A DNA stretch of 32,801 bases from Saprospiraceae bacterium (GTDB taxonomy: Bacteria; Bacteroidota; Bacteroidia; Chitinophagales; Saprospiraceae). This document shows, one piece after another, positions 24,556 to 32,531 of this stretch. Location: assembly GCA_028284395.1 (NCBI GenBank), contig JANQRV010000140.1, forward strand, positions 1 to 32,801, given 5' to 3'. Below the pieces are notes generated by a model, which worked only from the letters and a program-made list of their open reading frames with translations, was not told the DNA's origin and made no database searches. The first letter of the stretch is position 1. The number at the start of each line of letters is the position of its first letter. The translations under genes and the position numbers were made by a program.

Positions 24556-25257
24556 ATGACAACAAATTCAATCGCCTCCAAGCTTCTTGTACTTGTTTTA
24601 CTACTTAGCTTAACCAATTGTAAAGTCACGCAAAACGCCAACAACAAACAGAAAGGCGCGGTGATTGGCGCCACTAGTGGTGCCGTCCTCGGAGCCATAC
24701 TTGGGAATAATGTCGGCAAAGGCGGTAAAAGCGAACTGGGCGCGGTCATCGGCGGTGTGGTAGGTGGCACTGCGGGCGTGCTCATCGGTGCAAAAATGGA
24801 CAAGCAGGCACAAGAGATCGAAGAAGAAATTCCCGGAGCTACCGTAGAACGCGTCGATGATAGCATCGTCATTACCTTTGATGAAAACAGCGGCGTCTAT
24901 TTTGCTACCAATAAGTTTGACATCAACGGCTCTTCGCAAGAAACGCTGGATAAGCTGGTGGGCGTTTTCAGAGAGCACGATCAAACCAACATTCTCGTCG
25001 TTGGGCATACCGATAGTTCTGGTGCGGAAGATTACAATCTGACCCTATCCAAAAACAGAGCCAATGCTGTTTCCAGCTATTTGGCATCCCATGGTGTCAG
25101 CAACGCTAGGATAACCACTAAGTGGTTTGGTGAAACCCAACCCACCCACGATAATTCAACCAGTGAGGGCAGAGCTAAGAATCGGAGAGTAAACATTGCC
25201 GTATTGCCCAATGAAGAAATGATCGAAGAGGCTAAAAAGGAAGCGGGGCAAAATTAA
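24556..25257 (+). CDS. OmpA-family lipoprotein with glycine-zipper segment
   Basis: 233 residues. A signal peptide leads to a probable lipobox cysteine at residue 17 (SLTNC). Residues about 32-85 are a glycine-zipper region (AVIGATSGAVLGAILG, then AVIGGVVGGTAGVLIGA) able to pack into a membrane. Residues about 100-225 are an OmpA C-terminal peptidoglycan-binding domain, with GHTDSSGAEDYN, LSKNRANAVSSYL and the conserved GRAKNRRV arginines. It anchors the outer membrane to peptidoglycan or acts as a cell-envelope stress lipoprotein. It lies 11 bp after the lipocalin-like gene. Confidence 0.92.
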   Translation: MTTNSIASKLLVLVLLLSLTNCKVTQNANNKQKGAVIGATSGAVLGAILGNNVGKGGKSELGAVIGGVVGGTAGVLIGAKMDKQAQEIEEEIPGATVERVDDSIVITFDENSGVYFATNKFDINGSSQETLDKLVGVFREHDQTNILVVGHTDSSGAEDYNLTLSKNRANAVSSYLASHGVSNARITTKWFGETQPTHDNSTSEGRAKNRRVNIAVLPNEEMIEEAKKEAGQN

Positions 25258-25357
25258 GTTGGTGCTGATTTGAGGCATTTCCATTGTGTTGTAAGATAAC
25301 TGGAAGTTTCGCTTGCTATGCAGGTACTGTAATTCTCATGGAGAAACACAAATACAG

Positions 25358-26776
25358 ATGCAGCCTGAAAAAAACGAGACCAGACGCGCCTATATCCAGC
25401 GGATTCATGCCGTGTTGGATTTCGTTGAAAGAAATCTTGCCGCCGATCTGTCCCTTGAGCAGCTATCCGGGGTAGCGCATTATTCACCGTATCACTTCCA
25501 CCGCGTATTTTCAACAATGATCGGCGAAAGTCTCAATGGGTACGTCAATAGAAAGCGAATAGAGCGCATTGCTTCGATATTGTTGGTTGGTACTGATAGA
25601 CCGATCAAGGAATTGGCTTATAGTTACGGTTTCAATAGTGAGAATTCCTTCTCAAGGACCTTCAAAAAGTATTATGGCATCAGTCCATCCAGGTTTAAAT
25701 CGGAAGGGAAAACCATACTTAGCAAGATCGGAATAGAACCTTTTACCATTGAAAAATACATTTGCCGCATTGATAACATTCAAAAATGGATTGAAATGAA
25801 TGCGCAAATAACCGTAAAAGAACTGCCGGAAATAAAGCTCGCCGGTATCATGCACATCGGAGAATTTGAGAAGATTGGGAAGATGTACGAAAGATTGATG
25901 GCATGGGGAGCTAAAAATGAGGTCTTACCTGACTCGGATTTCAAGGCCATTACCATCTATCACGACAATCCCGGTGTGACCCAGTCTAACCGGATGAGAT
26001 ACAGTACCTGCGTAACAATTAATCGGAAAATTGAAGCCGACGGAGAGATCAGGCCGCTGGTCATTCAAAAAGGCAACTACGCGGTCGGACATTTTGTGAT
26101 GGATGCGCATGATTTTCCAAAGGCCTGGGAAAGTATGCACGTTTGGGTCTTAGAAAATGATCTTAGCTTCAGAGATGGAGACTATTTTGAGGTATATCTC
26201 AATGATCATCAATCGCATCCCGAACAAAAATTCGTGGTAGACATTTGTATTCCCATTGAAAGGAATGATAAAATCGGGGAGGTTCCAGGTAATAAACAAT
26301 ACTCTCCGTGCAAAGGACCAACCGGACCAAATCGGGGGCCATTCATCTATCACCAATTGATCGGCTATATGAATGAGGTCAGGACTTTTTTTCAAAAAGC
26401 ATATGCGACCGACTTCAAGTTGGGCTCTATTTATCGTGGTAATTCGGACTTTTCCTATTTTTCCCTGAAGACGGAAGCATTGAAAAAGCAAAAATTAAAA
26501 TTTGTCATCGTCTTCGATCATCAATTGATGCAATTCAGAATTTGTTTGTCCGGTCAGAACAAAAGTATCCGAAGACAATATTGGGAGATCTTCAAGAACA
26601 GTTATTGGGATAAATATCGTTTGGCAGCATCCATCGACGATAGCCTGTGGATCATAGATCACCTCCTGGCAGACCAACCGGATTTTGAGGAGATGAATAT
26701 CCTATTGGAAGAGATTGAAACTGAATCTTTTAAATTCATGGATGAGATTGCAGAGGTGCTTGTTGTCAACCAGTAG
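25358..26776 (+). CDS. AraC-family regulator with GyrI-like domain and an extra C-terminal domain
   Basis: 472 residues. Residues about 1-105 form two AraC helix-turn-helix motifs (LSLEQLSGVAHYSPYHFHRVF and IKELAYSYGFNSENSFSRTFKKYYG are the two recognition regions). Residues about 145-310 are a GyrI-like small-molecule-binding domain, typical of SbmC/Rob-type regulators. The last 150-odd residues form a further domain (HQLIGYMNEVRTFFQKAY, then KLKFVIVFDHQLMQFRIC and SLWIIDHLLADQPDFEEM) that I cannot assign. An upstream ATG at 25313 would add 15 residues of unusual composition; the inner ATG fits the family N-terminus better. It probably responds to a cationic or hydrophobic small molecule, but no target is visible nearby. 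Confidence 0.88.
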   Translation: MQPEKNETRRAYIQRIHAVLDFVERNLAADLSLEQLSGVAHYSPYHFHRVFSTMIGESLNGYVNRKRIERIASILLVGTDRPIKELAYSYGFNSENSFSRTFKKYYGISPSRFKSEGKTILSKIGIEPFTIEKYICRIDNIQKWIEMNAQITVKELPEIKLAGIMHIGEFEKIGKMYERLMAWGAKNEVLPDSDFKAITIYHDNPGVTQSNRMRYSTCVTINRKIEADGEIRPLVIQKGNYAVGHFVMDAHDFPKAWESMHVWVLENDLSFRDGDYFEVYLNDHQSHPEQKFVVDICIPIERNDKIGEVPGNKQYSPCKGPTGPNRGPFIYHQLIGYMNEVRTFFQKAYATDFKLGSIYRGNSDFSYFSLKTEALKKQKLKFVIVFDHQLMQFRICLSGQNKSIRRQYWEIFKNSYWDKYRLAASIDDSLWIIDHLLADQPDFEEMNILLEEIETESFKFMDEIAEVLVVNQ

Positions 26777-26866
26777 AAATCGAAAGGAGCTCGATTAAGC
26801 TTGTAAATGTACGAAGAGTTTGCTGGTCGCCCCCTAATCTAATTGATCACCTGTTTCAAAACGGTA

Positions 26867-28072
26867 TTATTCTTCAACTACGAGATTCTGCCGCTTACCG
26901 CGACGACGAATATCCATGATATATGGAAAGACTAATGAAACAACAATGCCAACGATGATCAAAACCGGGTGGCATTGATACCGGACAAATTCCAGCTCCC
27001 CCCAGATGGGTAGATTACGCACCAAGTAATCGGAGTATAAGTCAAGTGCAAAGAGACTCAGCATCGCCGAATTGATCGTAATAATGCGGTGATAAGATCT
27101 GGTCGAAGCACCCATATGTCCATCACTCAGGAAGGTCCTCGGAAATTGATCACTCAACCAATAAAGTGCAAAAGGAAGTAAGATGAGACCGATCATGATA
27201 CTGTTTAGGATGGTATTTCCTGCACTTTGGCTGACTTCCAGCTTTAGAAATTGTAGATGAAGAAAACCCCATTGGCCCTGGTTGATAATGATGAAGAAAA
27301 GGATGGGGACCAGGCCTCCCATTGCAAAATTGATCATCCTATTGTTCCTCAATAGGCGGTTGGGACTCAGGTGCTCGTATCGGCGGGCGACCCAAGTAGC
27401 CCACATCAGCGCCAGCAGCATCCACCATACGGACGAACCATAGAAAACAAGAATCAGGGGAACGTGATACGCTCGGTCAAAATACAAAGTAGGTCGGTCT
27501 GTTAGGAAAGGGAATAATGGGAAACTGGAAAGAAAAAACAACCCTAGAAAACCGACGATGATCAGCCAGCCGCGTTTGGCGAGTAGATTTTGGCGACCCT
27601 TCTCGTTCTTTTTTGGCCGGTTAACGGATCGGAAAACCATCCAGGACAAAACCGAAAAAAGAGAAAATACGAAGATGGCGGCCACCCAGGTGGCAATGTT
27701 TAACCCGCTTCCGGCAAAACCAAGGTTGGAAATAATAATACAAAAGATATCATACGTGACTTTCATAAGTAGATGCCATCCCAAAAATCCAATTGCTCCC
27801 ATTAAAAAATACAAACAATAGTCCTTGGCAAGGATCGAACGATTGCTTTTGTAATACTCCGCTATCAAGCCCTCCCGAGGTCCTACTCGCTGAATGACCT
27901 GCCGAAAGCAATCCTCTTGCGAAGCCGCCTGCGAAGAGCAACCTTCAAAAGAATCCCGAAGGTGATCGGTTAATTCTGCCAGATTATCTTCGGTGAAAAC
28001 CCCACTCTTGCGAAGAGGAGACTGCCATTCATGAATGGCATGATTTAAATCGAAGTCTTTGTTGGATCCCAT
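26867..28072 (-). CDS. Multi-pass membrane protein partnered with PadR regulator
   Basis: 401 residues. The soluble N-terminus (about 1-80: LAELTDHLRDSFEGC, DCFRQVIQRVGPREGLIAEY) resembles the permease-prefix-type helical domain often found on proteins encoded right after PadR-family genes. About eight hydrophobic spans follow, from roughly residue 83 to the end, and the C-terminus is basic (DIRRRGKRQN). There is no ATPase or transporter signature. The start overlaps the end of the padR-like gene by 28 bp, showing translational coupling. The protein is most likely the membrane effector whose expression that regulator controls; its substrate or activity is unknown. Confidence 0.8.
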   Translation of the reverse strand: MGSNKDFDLNHAIHEWQSPLRKSGVFTEDNLAELTDHLRDSFEGCSSQAASQEDCFRQVIQRVGPREGLIAEYYKSNRSILAKDYCLYFLMGAIGFLGWHLLMKVTYDIFCIIISNLGFAGSGLNIATWVAAIFVFSLFSVLSWMVFRSVNRPKKNEKGRQNLLAKRGWLIIVGFLGLFFLSSFPLFPFLTDRPTLYFDRAYHVPLILVFYGSSVWWMLLALMWATWVARRYEHLSPNRLLRNNRMINFAMGGLVPILFFIIINQGQWGFLHLQFLKLEVSQSAGNTILNSIMIGLILLPFALYWLSDQFPRTFLSDGHMGASTRSYHRIITINSAMLSLFALDLYSDYLVRNLPIWGELEFVRYQCHPVLIIVGIVVSLVFPYIMDIRRRGKRQNLVVEE

Positions 28073-28389
28073 ACTTTATTGAATATTGAAATGATTAGCG
28101 ACCAGGCGGCCCGGTCTTTGACCAATTGCTTTTTTCCTTTTGGAGTGATGCGGTAGTATTTTCTTTTACGTCCGGTGTCGGCTTTCTTCCATTCTGAGGT
28201 GACGTAACCTCTCTGCTCCATCTTGTGCAATACGGGATAGAGCATGCCGTCGGTCCACTGAATAGCTCCATCCGATAGCAGATGAACCAAGTTGATGATC
28301 TCGTAGCCATAGCTTTCTCCCCGATTTAGGATCGATAGGATCAAAGGAATGGAAGAAGCGGCAGTAAGGTCTTTCGATAGTGGGCTCAT
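28045..28389 (-). CDS. PadR-family transcriptional regulator
   Basis: 114 residues, the size of the short PadR-s1 subfamily. The winged helix is complete (IPLILSILNRGESYGYEI, then DGMLYPVLHKMEQRGYVTSEW as recognition helix and wing, and RKRKYYRITPKGKKQL). A short C-terminal helix serves dimerisation. It is the first gene of a two-gene unit with the overlapping membrane-protein gene. A perfect inverted repeat lies 27 bp upstream of its start codon, where a PadR protein could repress its own operon and the divergent serine hydrolase. PadR regulators typically respond to small hydrophobic or phenolic compounds. Confidence 0.92.
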   Translation of the reverse strand: MSPLSKDLTAASSIPLILSILNRGESYGYEIINLVHLLSDGAIQWTDGMLYPVLHKMEQRGYVTSEWKKADTGRKRKYYRITPKGKKQLVKDRAAWSLIISIFNKVWDPTKTSI

Positions 28390-28416
28390 TGGGAGCGATA
28401 TTTAATTCAGATCAAT

Positions 28417-28437
28417 ATACATAGAAGTGCTATGTAT
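28417..28437. promoter_or_regulatory. Candidate PadR operator
   Basis: ATACATAG and CTATGTAT are perfect 8-bp arms around AAGTG. On the minus strand the repeat runs into TATATTG, a partial -7 element, so a bound dimer would block padR transcription. PadR proteins bind short AT-rich palindromes of this size. It sits between padR and the divergent serine hydrolase gene. Confidence 0.6.
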
Positions 28438-28506
28438 TGCAAATTTCCGTCTTTTTATTTCTCACCGGGTCTTTTTACTCGAAAAAACTCAACAAAAACT
28501 ATCTTT

Positions 28507-29592
28507 ATGAGAAAGTACTTCTTCTTCCTATTCTTTTTGCTCGGTTATTCATTTGTTGTTGCTCAACCCAAACTTTATCGCCCCCCGGTGTTGACGGATG
28601 GTTGGGAAACGGACACCGTTGCCTCTTTTCCGCTCGATACGACCATCCTTTTGGAATTGCTAAAGGAAGCGGCCAATGCGGAGCCCTTTGATTTAAGGGG
28701 ATTGGTGGTCGTCAAAGACGGCAAGCTGATCATTGACGAGTATTACAATTCGTTTTTCTGGGAGAATATTCACGACATACGTTCTGCGGGCAAAAGTGTG
28801 ACCTCCATTTTGGCGTTAATTGCAGTTGAAAAAGGTTTGCTCAGTCTCGATACCAAAATACTCTCCTTATTTCCGGAATATGCTGATCATCGGCACCCGT
28901 CAGCGGCCAAATCCAGTATAACGCTGAAAAACCTATTGACAATGTCTTCCGGTCTGGATGCCGATAGTGACAATCCTTCCTCTCCCGGCAATGAGGGCAA
29001 CTGGCTGTGGGCTAAAGATTACGTCCGACTGATACTTGATTTGCCGATGGCCTTTGGCCCCGGAGAGCGATACGTATACAATTCGGCGTGCGCCATGTTG
29101 ACCGGAGCAGCCATTGAAAAAGTGTCGGGCAAAACCCTGGAAGAATTTGCCCGCGAACACCTCTTTGAACCCATGGAATTTGGAGACTTTTTTTGGCAAA
29201 AGACTCCGGCGGGTCGAACTGCGGCTATGGGGAATATCTATTTGCGTACCCGGGATATGGCAAAGATCGGTTATGTACTCGCTTCAGGTGGAAAATGGAA
29301 AGGTCGGCAGATCCTGACTCCAGAATCTGTCAAAGCAATAACCACCCACTATCTGGATATTGCCAATTATTCCGCTGCTGCCGGTTATGGATTTATGTGG
29401 TACCTCAACGAAGCAAAAATCAAGGATAAAAGTATCCCGTTTTATTTTGCTTCCGGTAATGGTGGCAACAAAATATTTGTCGTTCCATCCCTCAATCTAG
29501 TAGTAGCGGTCGGGCAAACGGCATACGGTTATGGATATGGCCATCGCAGGGCGCATAAATACTTTGAAATGATTTTGGAGTCTTCTTTGTAA
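28507..29592 (+). CDS. Exported serine hydrolase (class C beta-lactamase/DD-peptidase fold)
   Basis: 361 residues from the preferred start. A signal peptide MRKYFFFLFFLLGYSFVVA is cut near residue 19-20. The SxxK motif is S93-A-G-K96 within DIRSAGKSVTS, and the YxN-type motif is Y191-N-S. The remainder has the PF00144-like pattern (LLTMSSGLDADSDN, TRDMAKIGYVLASGGKW, YGYGHRRA). Members are esterases, DD-peptidases or amidases; true beta-lactamase activity cannot be inferred. An ATG at 28432 would extend the frame by 25 residues, but it lies inside the divergent operator region and would spoil the signal peptide. It diverges from the PadR unit. Confidence 0.88.
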   Translation: MRKYFFFLFFLLGYSFVVAQPKLYRPPVLTDGWETDTVASFPLDTTILLELLKEAANAEPFDLRGLVVVKDGKLIIDEYYNSFFWENIHDIRSAGKSVTSILALIAVEKGLLSLDTKILSLFPEYADHRHPSAAKSSITLKNLLTMSSGLDADSDNPSSPGNEGNWLWAKDYVRLILDLPMAFGPGERYVYNSACAMLTGAAIEKVSGKTLEEFAREHLFEPMEFGDFFWQKTPAGRTAAMGNIYLRTRDMAKIGYVLASGGKWKGRQILTPESVKAITTHYLDIANYSAAAGYGFMWYLNEAKIKDKSIPFYFASGNGGNKIFVVPSLNLVVAVGQTAYGYGYGHRRAHKYFEMILESSL

Positions 29593-29601
29593 TCCTGATG
29601 C

Positions 29602-30513
29602 TCATTTCTCTTCGTTCATTTCGGCATAATCTTTCAAGACAATCTTGATGCTGGCAATGGCCAATACAGGATCGTCCCAATGGACGAAATGGCCTGCATC
29701 TCCGCTGTACAGCATCATGCCTCTATCCACGGATTGAATAACATCTGTCCACCTGGATACTCGGTGTTTCATTTTTGATCTGAAAAGGGCTTCATTGTCG
29801 TATTCTTTAGAACGCATGTGTTTGGGCATATCAAAACGTCCTCCGGCGAGAATGTGGACTGGGATGTTGGGAAGGGGACTTTCGGTAATTTCCTTGAAAT
29901 CTGTTTTGCGTAAGTCGGACAAAACCCGACCCTCTCTTTGTAGGGAGAGGGGCATGCCTTCCCTCCGCTGTTCGGATTTTTGTTGGATATTGGACAGCTC
30001 TTGATCAATTCTTTCATCGTTCCACCCCAGGACGTCGTAATACGCCCGCTTATTGACTTGGGTTTCGGTAAAATCGCCGGGATCGACGATTACGAGCCCC
30101 GCTAGCAATGCCGGGTAATGTACGGCAAATCCCCTAACGTAAACTCCGCCTAGGGAATGTCCAACTAGTAAATACGGGGGGGCTAATTTTAGGTGATCCA
30201 GGATTTTGACCAGCCGGTCGGCGACATTTTTCAGGGTTGGTGTTTCATCGACGGATTCTGACTTTCCGACTCCGGGCCTTTCGTAGGTGACCATCGGGCC
30301 TAAATCGGCGCTATCGGCCAGTACTCTCTCCCAATTGTCCATAGGCGTTCCAAAGCCGCTTTCAAAAACGATGACTGGTTCTCCTTTCTTTCTGTCCTCA
30401 ATTCCAATGGTATTGATCCAGATTTTGGCCCCATCGACATCGATAAAGCGTTTCTGGGAGAAGCAGGGGGAAGACAGGAAAACTACGAGCAATAAATATA
30501 AGCCTTGTTTCAT
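29602..30513 (-). CDS. Exported alpha/beta hydrolase
   Basis: 303 residues. The signal peptide (about 1-19, SSPCFSQ at the junction) could also be a lipobox-like site but lacks a good consensus. The nucleophile is S120 in VGHSLGG. VYVRGFAVHYPALLAGLVIVDP follows, and the C-terminal histidine is in DAGHFVHWDDP. The acid residue is probably in HILAGGRFDMPKH or its neighbourhood. The cap region (about 160-205) carries an odd basic segment (REGMPLSLQREGRV) encoded by a GC-rich palindrome. It is convergent with the serine hydrolase gene (9-bp gap) and lies 21 bp downstream of the BlaR1-like gene on the same strand. Confidence 0.9.
   Translation of the reverse strand: MKQGLYLLLVVFLSSPCFSQKRFIDVDGAKIWINTIGIEDRKKGEPVIVFESGFGTPMDNWERVLADSADLGPMVTYERPGVGKSESVDETPTLKNVADRLVKILDHLKLAPPYLLVGHSLGGVYVRGFAVHYPALLAGLVIVDPGDFTETQVNKRAYYDVLGWNDERIDQELSNIQQKSEQRREGMPLSLQREGRVLSDLRKTDFKEITESPLPNIPVHILAGGRFDMPKHMRSKEYDNEALFRSKMKHRVSRWTDVIQSVDRGMMLYSGDAGHFVHWDDPVLAIASIKIVLKDYAEMNEEK
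29930..29951. repeat. Short GC-rich palindrome inside the alpha/beta hydrolase gene
   Basis: CCCTCTC (29930-29936) and GAGAGGG (29945-29951) form perfect 7-bp arms around an 8-bp loop, next to the palindrome GGCATGCC (29951-29958). It encodes an in-frame PLSLQREGR-type segment. Elements of the form CCCTCTCC...GGAGAGGG occur as dispersed repeats in many bacteria; only one copy is visible here, so the repeat status is a guess. Confidence 0.35.
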
Positions 30514-30534
30514 AATGGAAGATTTATTGTAACC

Positions 30535-31896
30535 TTAATTTTCCAGCAAATACTTAAAATACAAGTGGATCCTTACCGACACCGCTTTTCCTTGGTGTTG
30601 AGCGGCTTCCCACTCGGGCAAAGTGCGAAGCGTACGTTTGATTTCTTCCTCAAATATTTCACTTACCTCACCTAGATCAATGATAGGGGATGAATCCGAA
30701 CTTTGGGATGAATTGTCGGTGTAACCAACAACGACAATTTTGACTGCGCCTTCGCCATCAGTTATCTCTTCCGCCGGCCCCACTTCCAACGACTTCATTA
30801 CGCCACTTTCATCAACAATAAACGAGGCTTTGAAAAGACCGGCTGCACCTGCGCTCCGAGCTTCTTTTGGATACTTAATTGTTTCATAGATCATTTTCAG
30901 CGTTCTGCTCCAAGGGTCCACATCTCCTTCTGACGGAGTATTTTCTTTTAGCACTGGTGCCCGATCGGCTTGGTGAGCAGACAAGACGATTGGATCCGTG
31001 ACCTCACTGTTTCTTACCAGGTCACTGCAACTGACGATCAGGCCAATAGTCAGGAACAGTATTACAATGGTATGTCCTTTGCGCCAATGGCCGTTTACTT
31101 TCTTACGTTTCATGGTTTCGATGCGTTTTTTTAGTGGAGAGGAAAAAAAACCGGTTCCTGGATGATGGCCGATCAACATAGAAGCCCGAATCAACAATTG
31201 TCCGTACTCCCGTAGAGCATACTGCTTCAATACCCCGTGGTCCGCTTCATATTCTTGCAATTCGGCAAGTCGGTGAAGGAACAGCCACTGCAAAGGGTGA
31301 AACCAAAGCAGTGCCTGACCGATGAGCAGCGGAATTCTTTCTCTTGCATGGTGGAGGCCCAAGTGAATGGATTCATGCAAACAAATGATATCCTCCTCTC
31401 TGGGCGAGCAAGAAACGGGTAAAAAAATGGTGGTCAAAGAGGCAAATGGAACATCGATCCCGGGGTGTTTGACGACCAAATAATTCTGATAACGGGATTG
31501 GCTGCCAGTCCGTTTCCACCGGATAATTCGCCAGTAGTTTCGCAGCAACTGTCCAATTTGCCATAACACACCAGCCAGATACACAACAATCAAAACATTC
31601 CAAATGGACCAGATGGAGCCTGATGAAGTCACTGGGCCCGTGAGTTCGAGCTTTGTATCCACCAGGGGAGACGACCAGTTTAGGTCGGGCACAGTCAGGA
31701 ATACCTGGTGGGCAGTAGGAGAGGAGGCCAAATTGGGCAACCATGGGATCATCCAACCCAGCAAGTAGGTGGTGATCAGATAAGACCGCTTCAGGGGCCA
31801 ATTGTCATTTTTATTCAAGAACAGCTGGTAAAACATCAGGAAAGCAAGCCAGATCAGGCTTTGACGGATTAAAAACTCCAGGCCGTATAACATCAT
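30535..31896 (-). CDS. BlaR1/M56-family metallopeptidase with TonB C-terminal domain
   Basis: 453 residues. There are about four membrane spans (LIRQSLIWLAFLMFYQLF, YLITTYLLGWMIPWL, IWNVLIVVYLAGVLWQIG, TIVILFLTIGLIVSC). The zinc-peptidase motif HESIH (H174-E175-H178) is followed by EYEADHG, as in BlaR1/MecR1. The C-terminal region (about 330-453) is a TonB-type domain (GLFKASFIVDESGVMKSLEV, KRTLRTLPEWEAAQHQGKAV, IHLYFKY) instead of the penicillin-binding sensor domain. It probably senses something in the periplasm or at the outer membrane and cleaves the repressor encoded upstream. The ATGA overlap with the repressor gene shows coupling. Confidence 0.9.
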   Translation of the reverse strand: MMLYGLEFLIRQSLIWLAFLMFYQLFLNKNDNWPLKRSYLITTYLLGWMIPWLPNLASSPTAHQVFLTVPDLNWSSPLVDTKLELTGPVTSSGSIWSIWNVLIVVYLAGVLWQIGQLLRNYWRIIRWKRTGSQSRYQNYLVVKHPGIDVPFASLTTIFLPVSCSPREEDIICLHESIHLGLHHARERIPLLIGQALLWFHPLQWLFLHRLAELQEYEADHGVLKQYALREYGQLLIRASMLIGHHPGTGFFSSPLKKRIETMKRKKVNGHWRKGHTIVILFLTIGLIVSCSDLVRNSEVTDPIVLSAHQADRAPVLKENTPSEGDVDPWSRTLKMIYETIKYPKEARSAGAAGLFKASFIVDESGVMKSLEVGPAEEITDGEGAVKIVVVGYTDNSSQSSDSSPIIDLGEVSEIFEEEIKRTLRTLPEWEAAQHQGKAVSVRIHLYFKYLLEN

Positions 31897-32258
31897 TCTT
31901 CTTCCAATTTTTTCATGAGGTCATCAATCTCTTCCAAACTTAAATTCTCTCTTTGGATCAGATGTGCCACCATCCTTTTAGGCGAGTTGCCAAAATATCG
32001 TTTCAACAATTTCTGCAAGGTTCGATCGCCATACTGTTCCCGACTGATTACCGGCTCATATACGAAAGTTCGCGCATAGGTCTCGTGTATTAAATATCCC
32101 AACTTATCCAAGGTCAACACTACCGCCGAAACCGTGCTGTGGGGAGGTTTGGTACCCGTCCGCCGCTCAATCTCCGTACGGATGTCTCCGACCGTGCAAC
32201 GACCCAGGTCCCAGATCAGTTGCATTATTTCTTCTTGTGCTGTCGTCAATTCACGCAT
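31893..32258 (-). CDS. BlaI/MecI/CopY-family transcriptional repressor
   Basis: 121 residues with the BlaI winged-helix pattern: LTTAQEEIMQLIWDLGRCTV, then STVSAVVLTLDKLGYLIHE as recognition helix and wing, and EPVISREQYGDRTLQKLLKRYF leading to the dimerisation helices. The C-terminus is acidic helical. The protein would be proteolysed when the BlaR1-like partner is activated, releasing the operon. Its start codon lies only 3 bp from the first of two tandem palindromic operators that bracket its own promoter. The stop overlaps the next start as ATGA. Confidence 0.93.
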   Translation of the reverse strand: MRELTTAQEEIMQLIWDLGRCTVGDIRTEIERRTGTKPPHSTVSAVVLTLDKLGYLIHETYARTFVYEPVISREQYGDRTLQKLLKRYFGNSPKRMVAHLIQRENLSLEEIDDLMKKLEEE

Positions 32259-32261
32259 TTT

Positions 32262-32275
32262 TCGTTATTTAACGT
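32262..32275. promoter_or_regulatory. BlaI-type operator copy 1
   Basis: TCGTTATTTAACGT: near-palindrome with 6-bp arms (5 of 6 matched) around TT, covering the predicted transcription start and leader of the blaI-like gene. It belongs to an 18-bp direct repeat with copy 2. Confidence 0.7.
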
Positions 32276-32282
32276 AAATATA
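32275..32282 (-). promoter_or_regulatory. Promoter of the BlaI/BlaR1-like operon
   Basis: On the minus strand TATATTTA (7/8 to TAnnTTTG) is preceded, after 20 bp, by TTG (32303-32305). This is the spacing expected for a Bacteroidota promoter. It lies exactly between the two operator palindromes, so repressor binding at either or both would exclude RNA polymerase. Confidence 0.6.
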
Positions 32283-32295
32283 CGTTATTTAACGT
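32282..32295. promoter_or_regulatory. BlaI-type operator copy 2
   Basis: ACGTTATTTAACGT: perfect 6-bp arms (ACGTTA/TAACGT) around TT. The centre is 20 bp from copy 1, about two helical turns. The surrounding 18 bp (32283-32300) match 32263-32280 with a single mismatch. Confidence 0.7.
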
Positions 32296-32397
32296 GAATA
32301 ATCAACTTTTCAGTTGAACGGTACCAAATATTGGAGGAGACGGTGTTGCATTTAGATAAAACCATAACGCTAAATCCCCGGCGTACTTAATTGGTAG

Positions 32398-32520
32398 GAG
32401 TGGGGTTATCCCGAAGAATGGGAAGGCACGGATACCATCTATTTTCGTAATTTTCCAAAATGGACACCTCATACCGAAAATGTGTACTTCCTGGACAATC
32501 AACCAAAGCAACAACAGTAA
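32398..32520 (+). pseudogene. Possible remnant of a gene 3' end
   Basis: A 40-codon plus-strand frame with no start codon (it follows TAG at 32395-32397) ends at TAA 32518-32520. It has a protein-like composition (WGYPEEWEGTDTIYFRNFP, then KWTPHTENVYFLDN). A second short open stretch in another frame lies just upstream (around 32316-32391). Together they look like a decayed or frameshifted coding sequence, but no family is recognised and chance is possible. Confidence 0.3.
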
Positions 32521-32531
32521 CCATCTAGATC

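Noticed and set aside
30535-32258. Beta-lactam resistance system
   Set aside because: The penicillin-binding sensor domain is missing, a TonB domain replaces it, and no beta-lactamase with proven motifs is adjacent; BlaI/BlaR1-like pairs control many other functions in Bacteroidota.
32302-32514. 70-codon minus-strand open frame
   Set aside because: It crosses the blaI promoter region and the possible gene remnant; the composition is poor and the opposite strand gives a better explanation.
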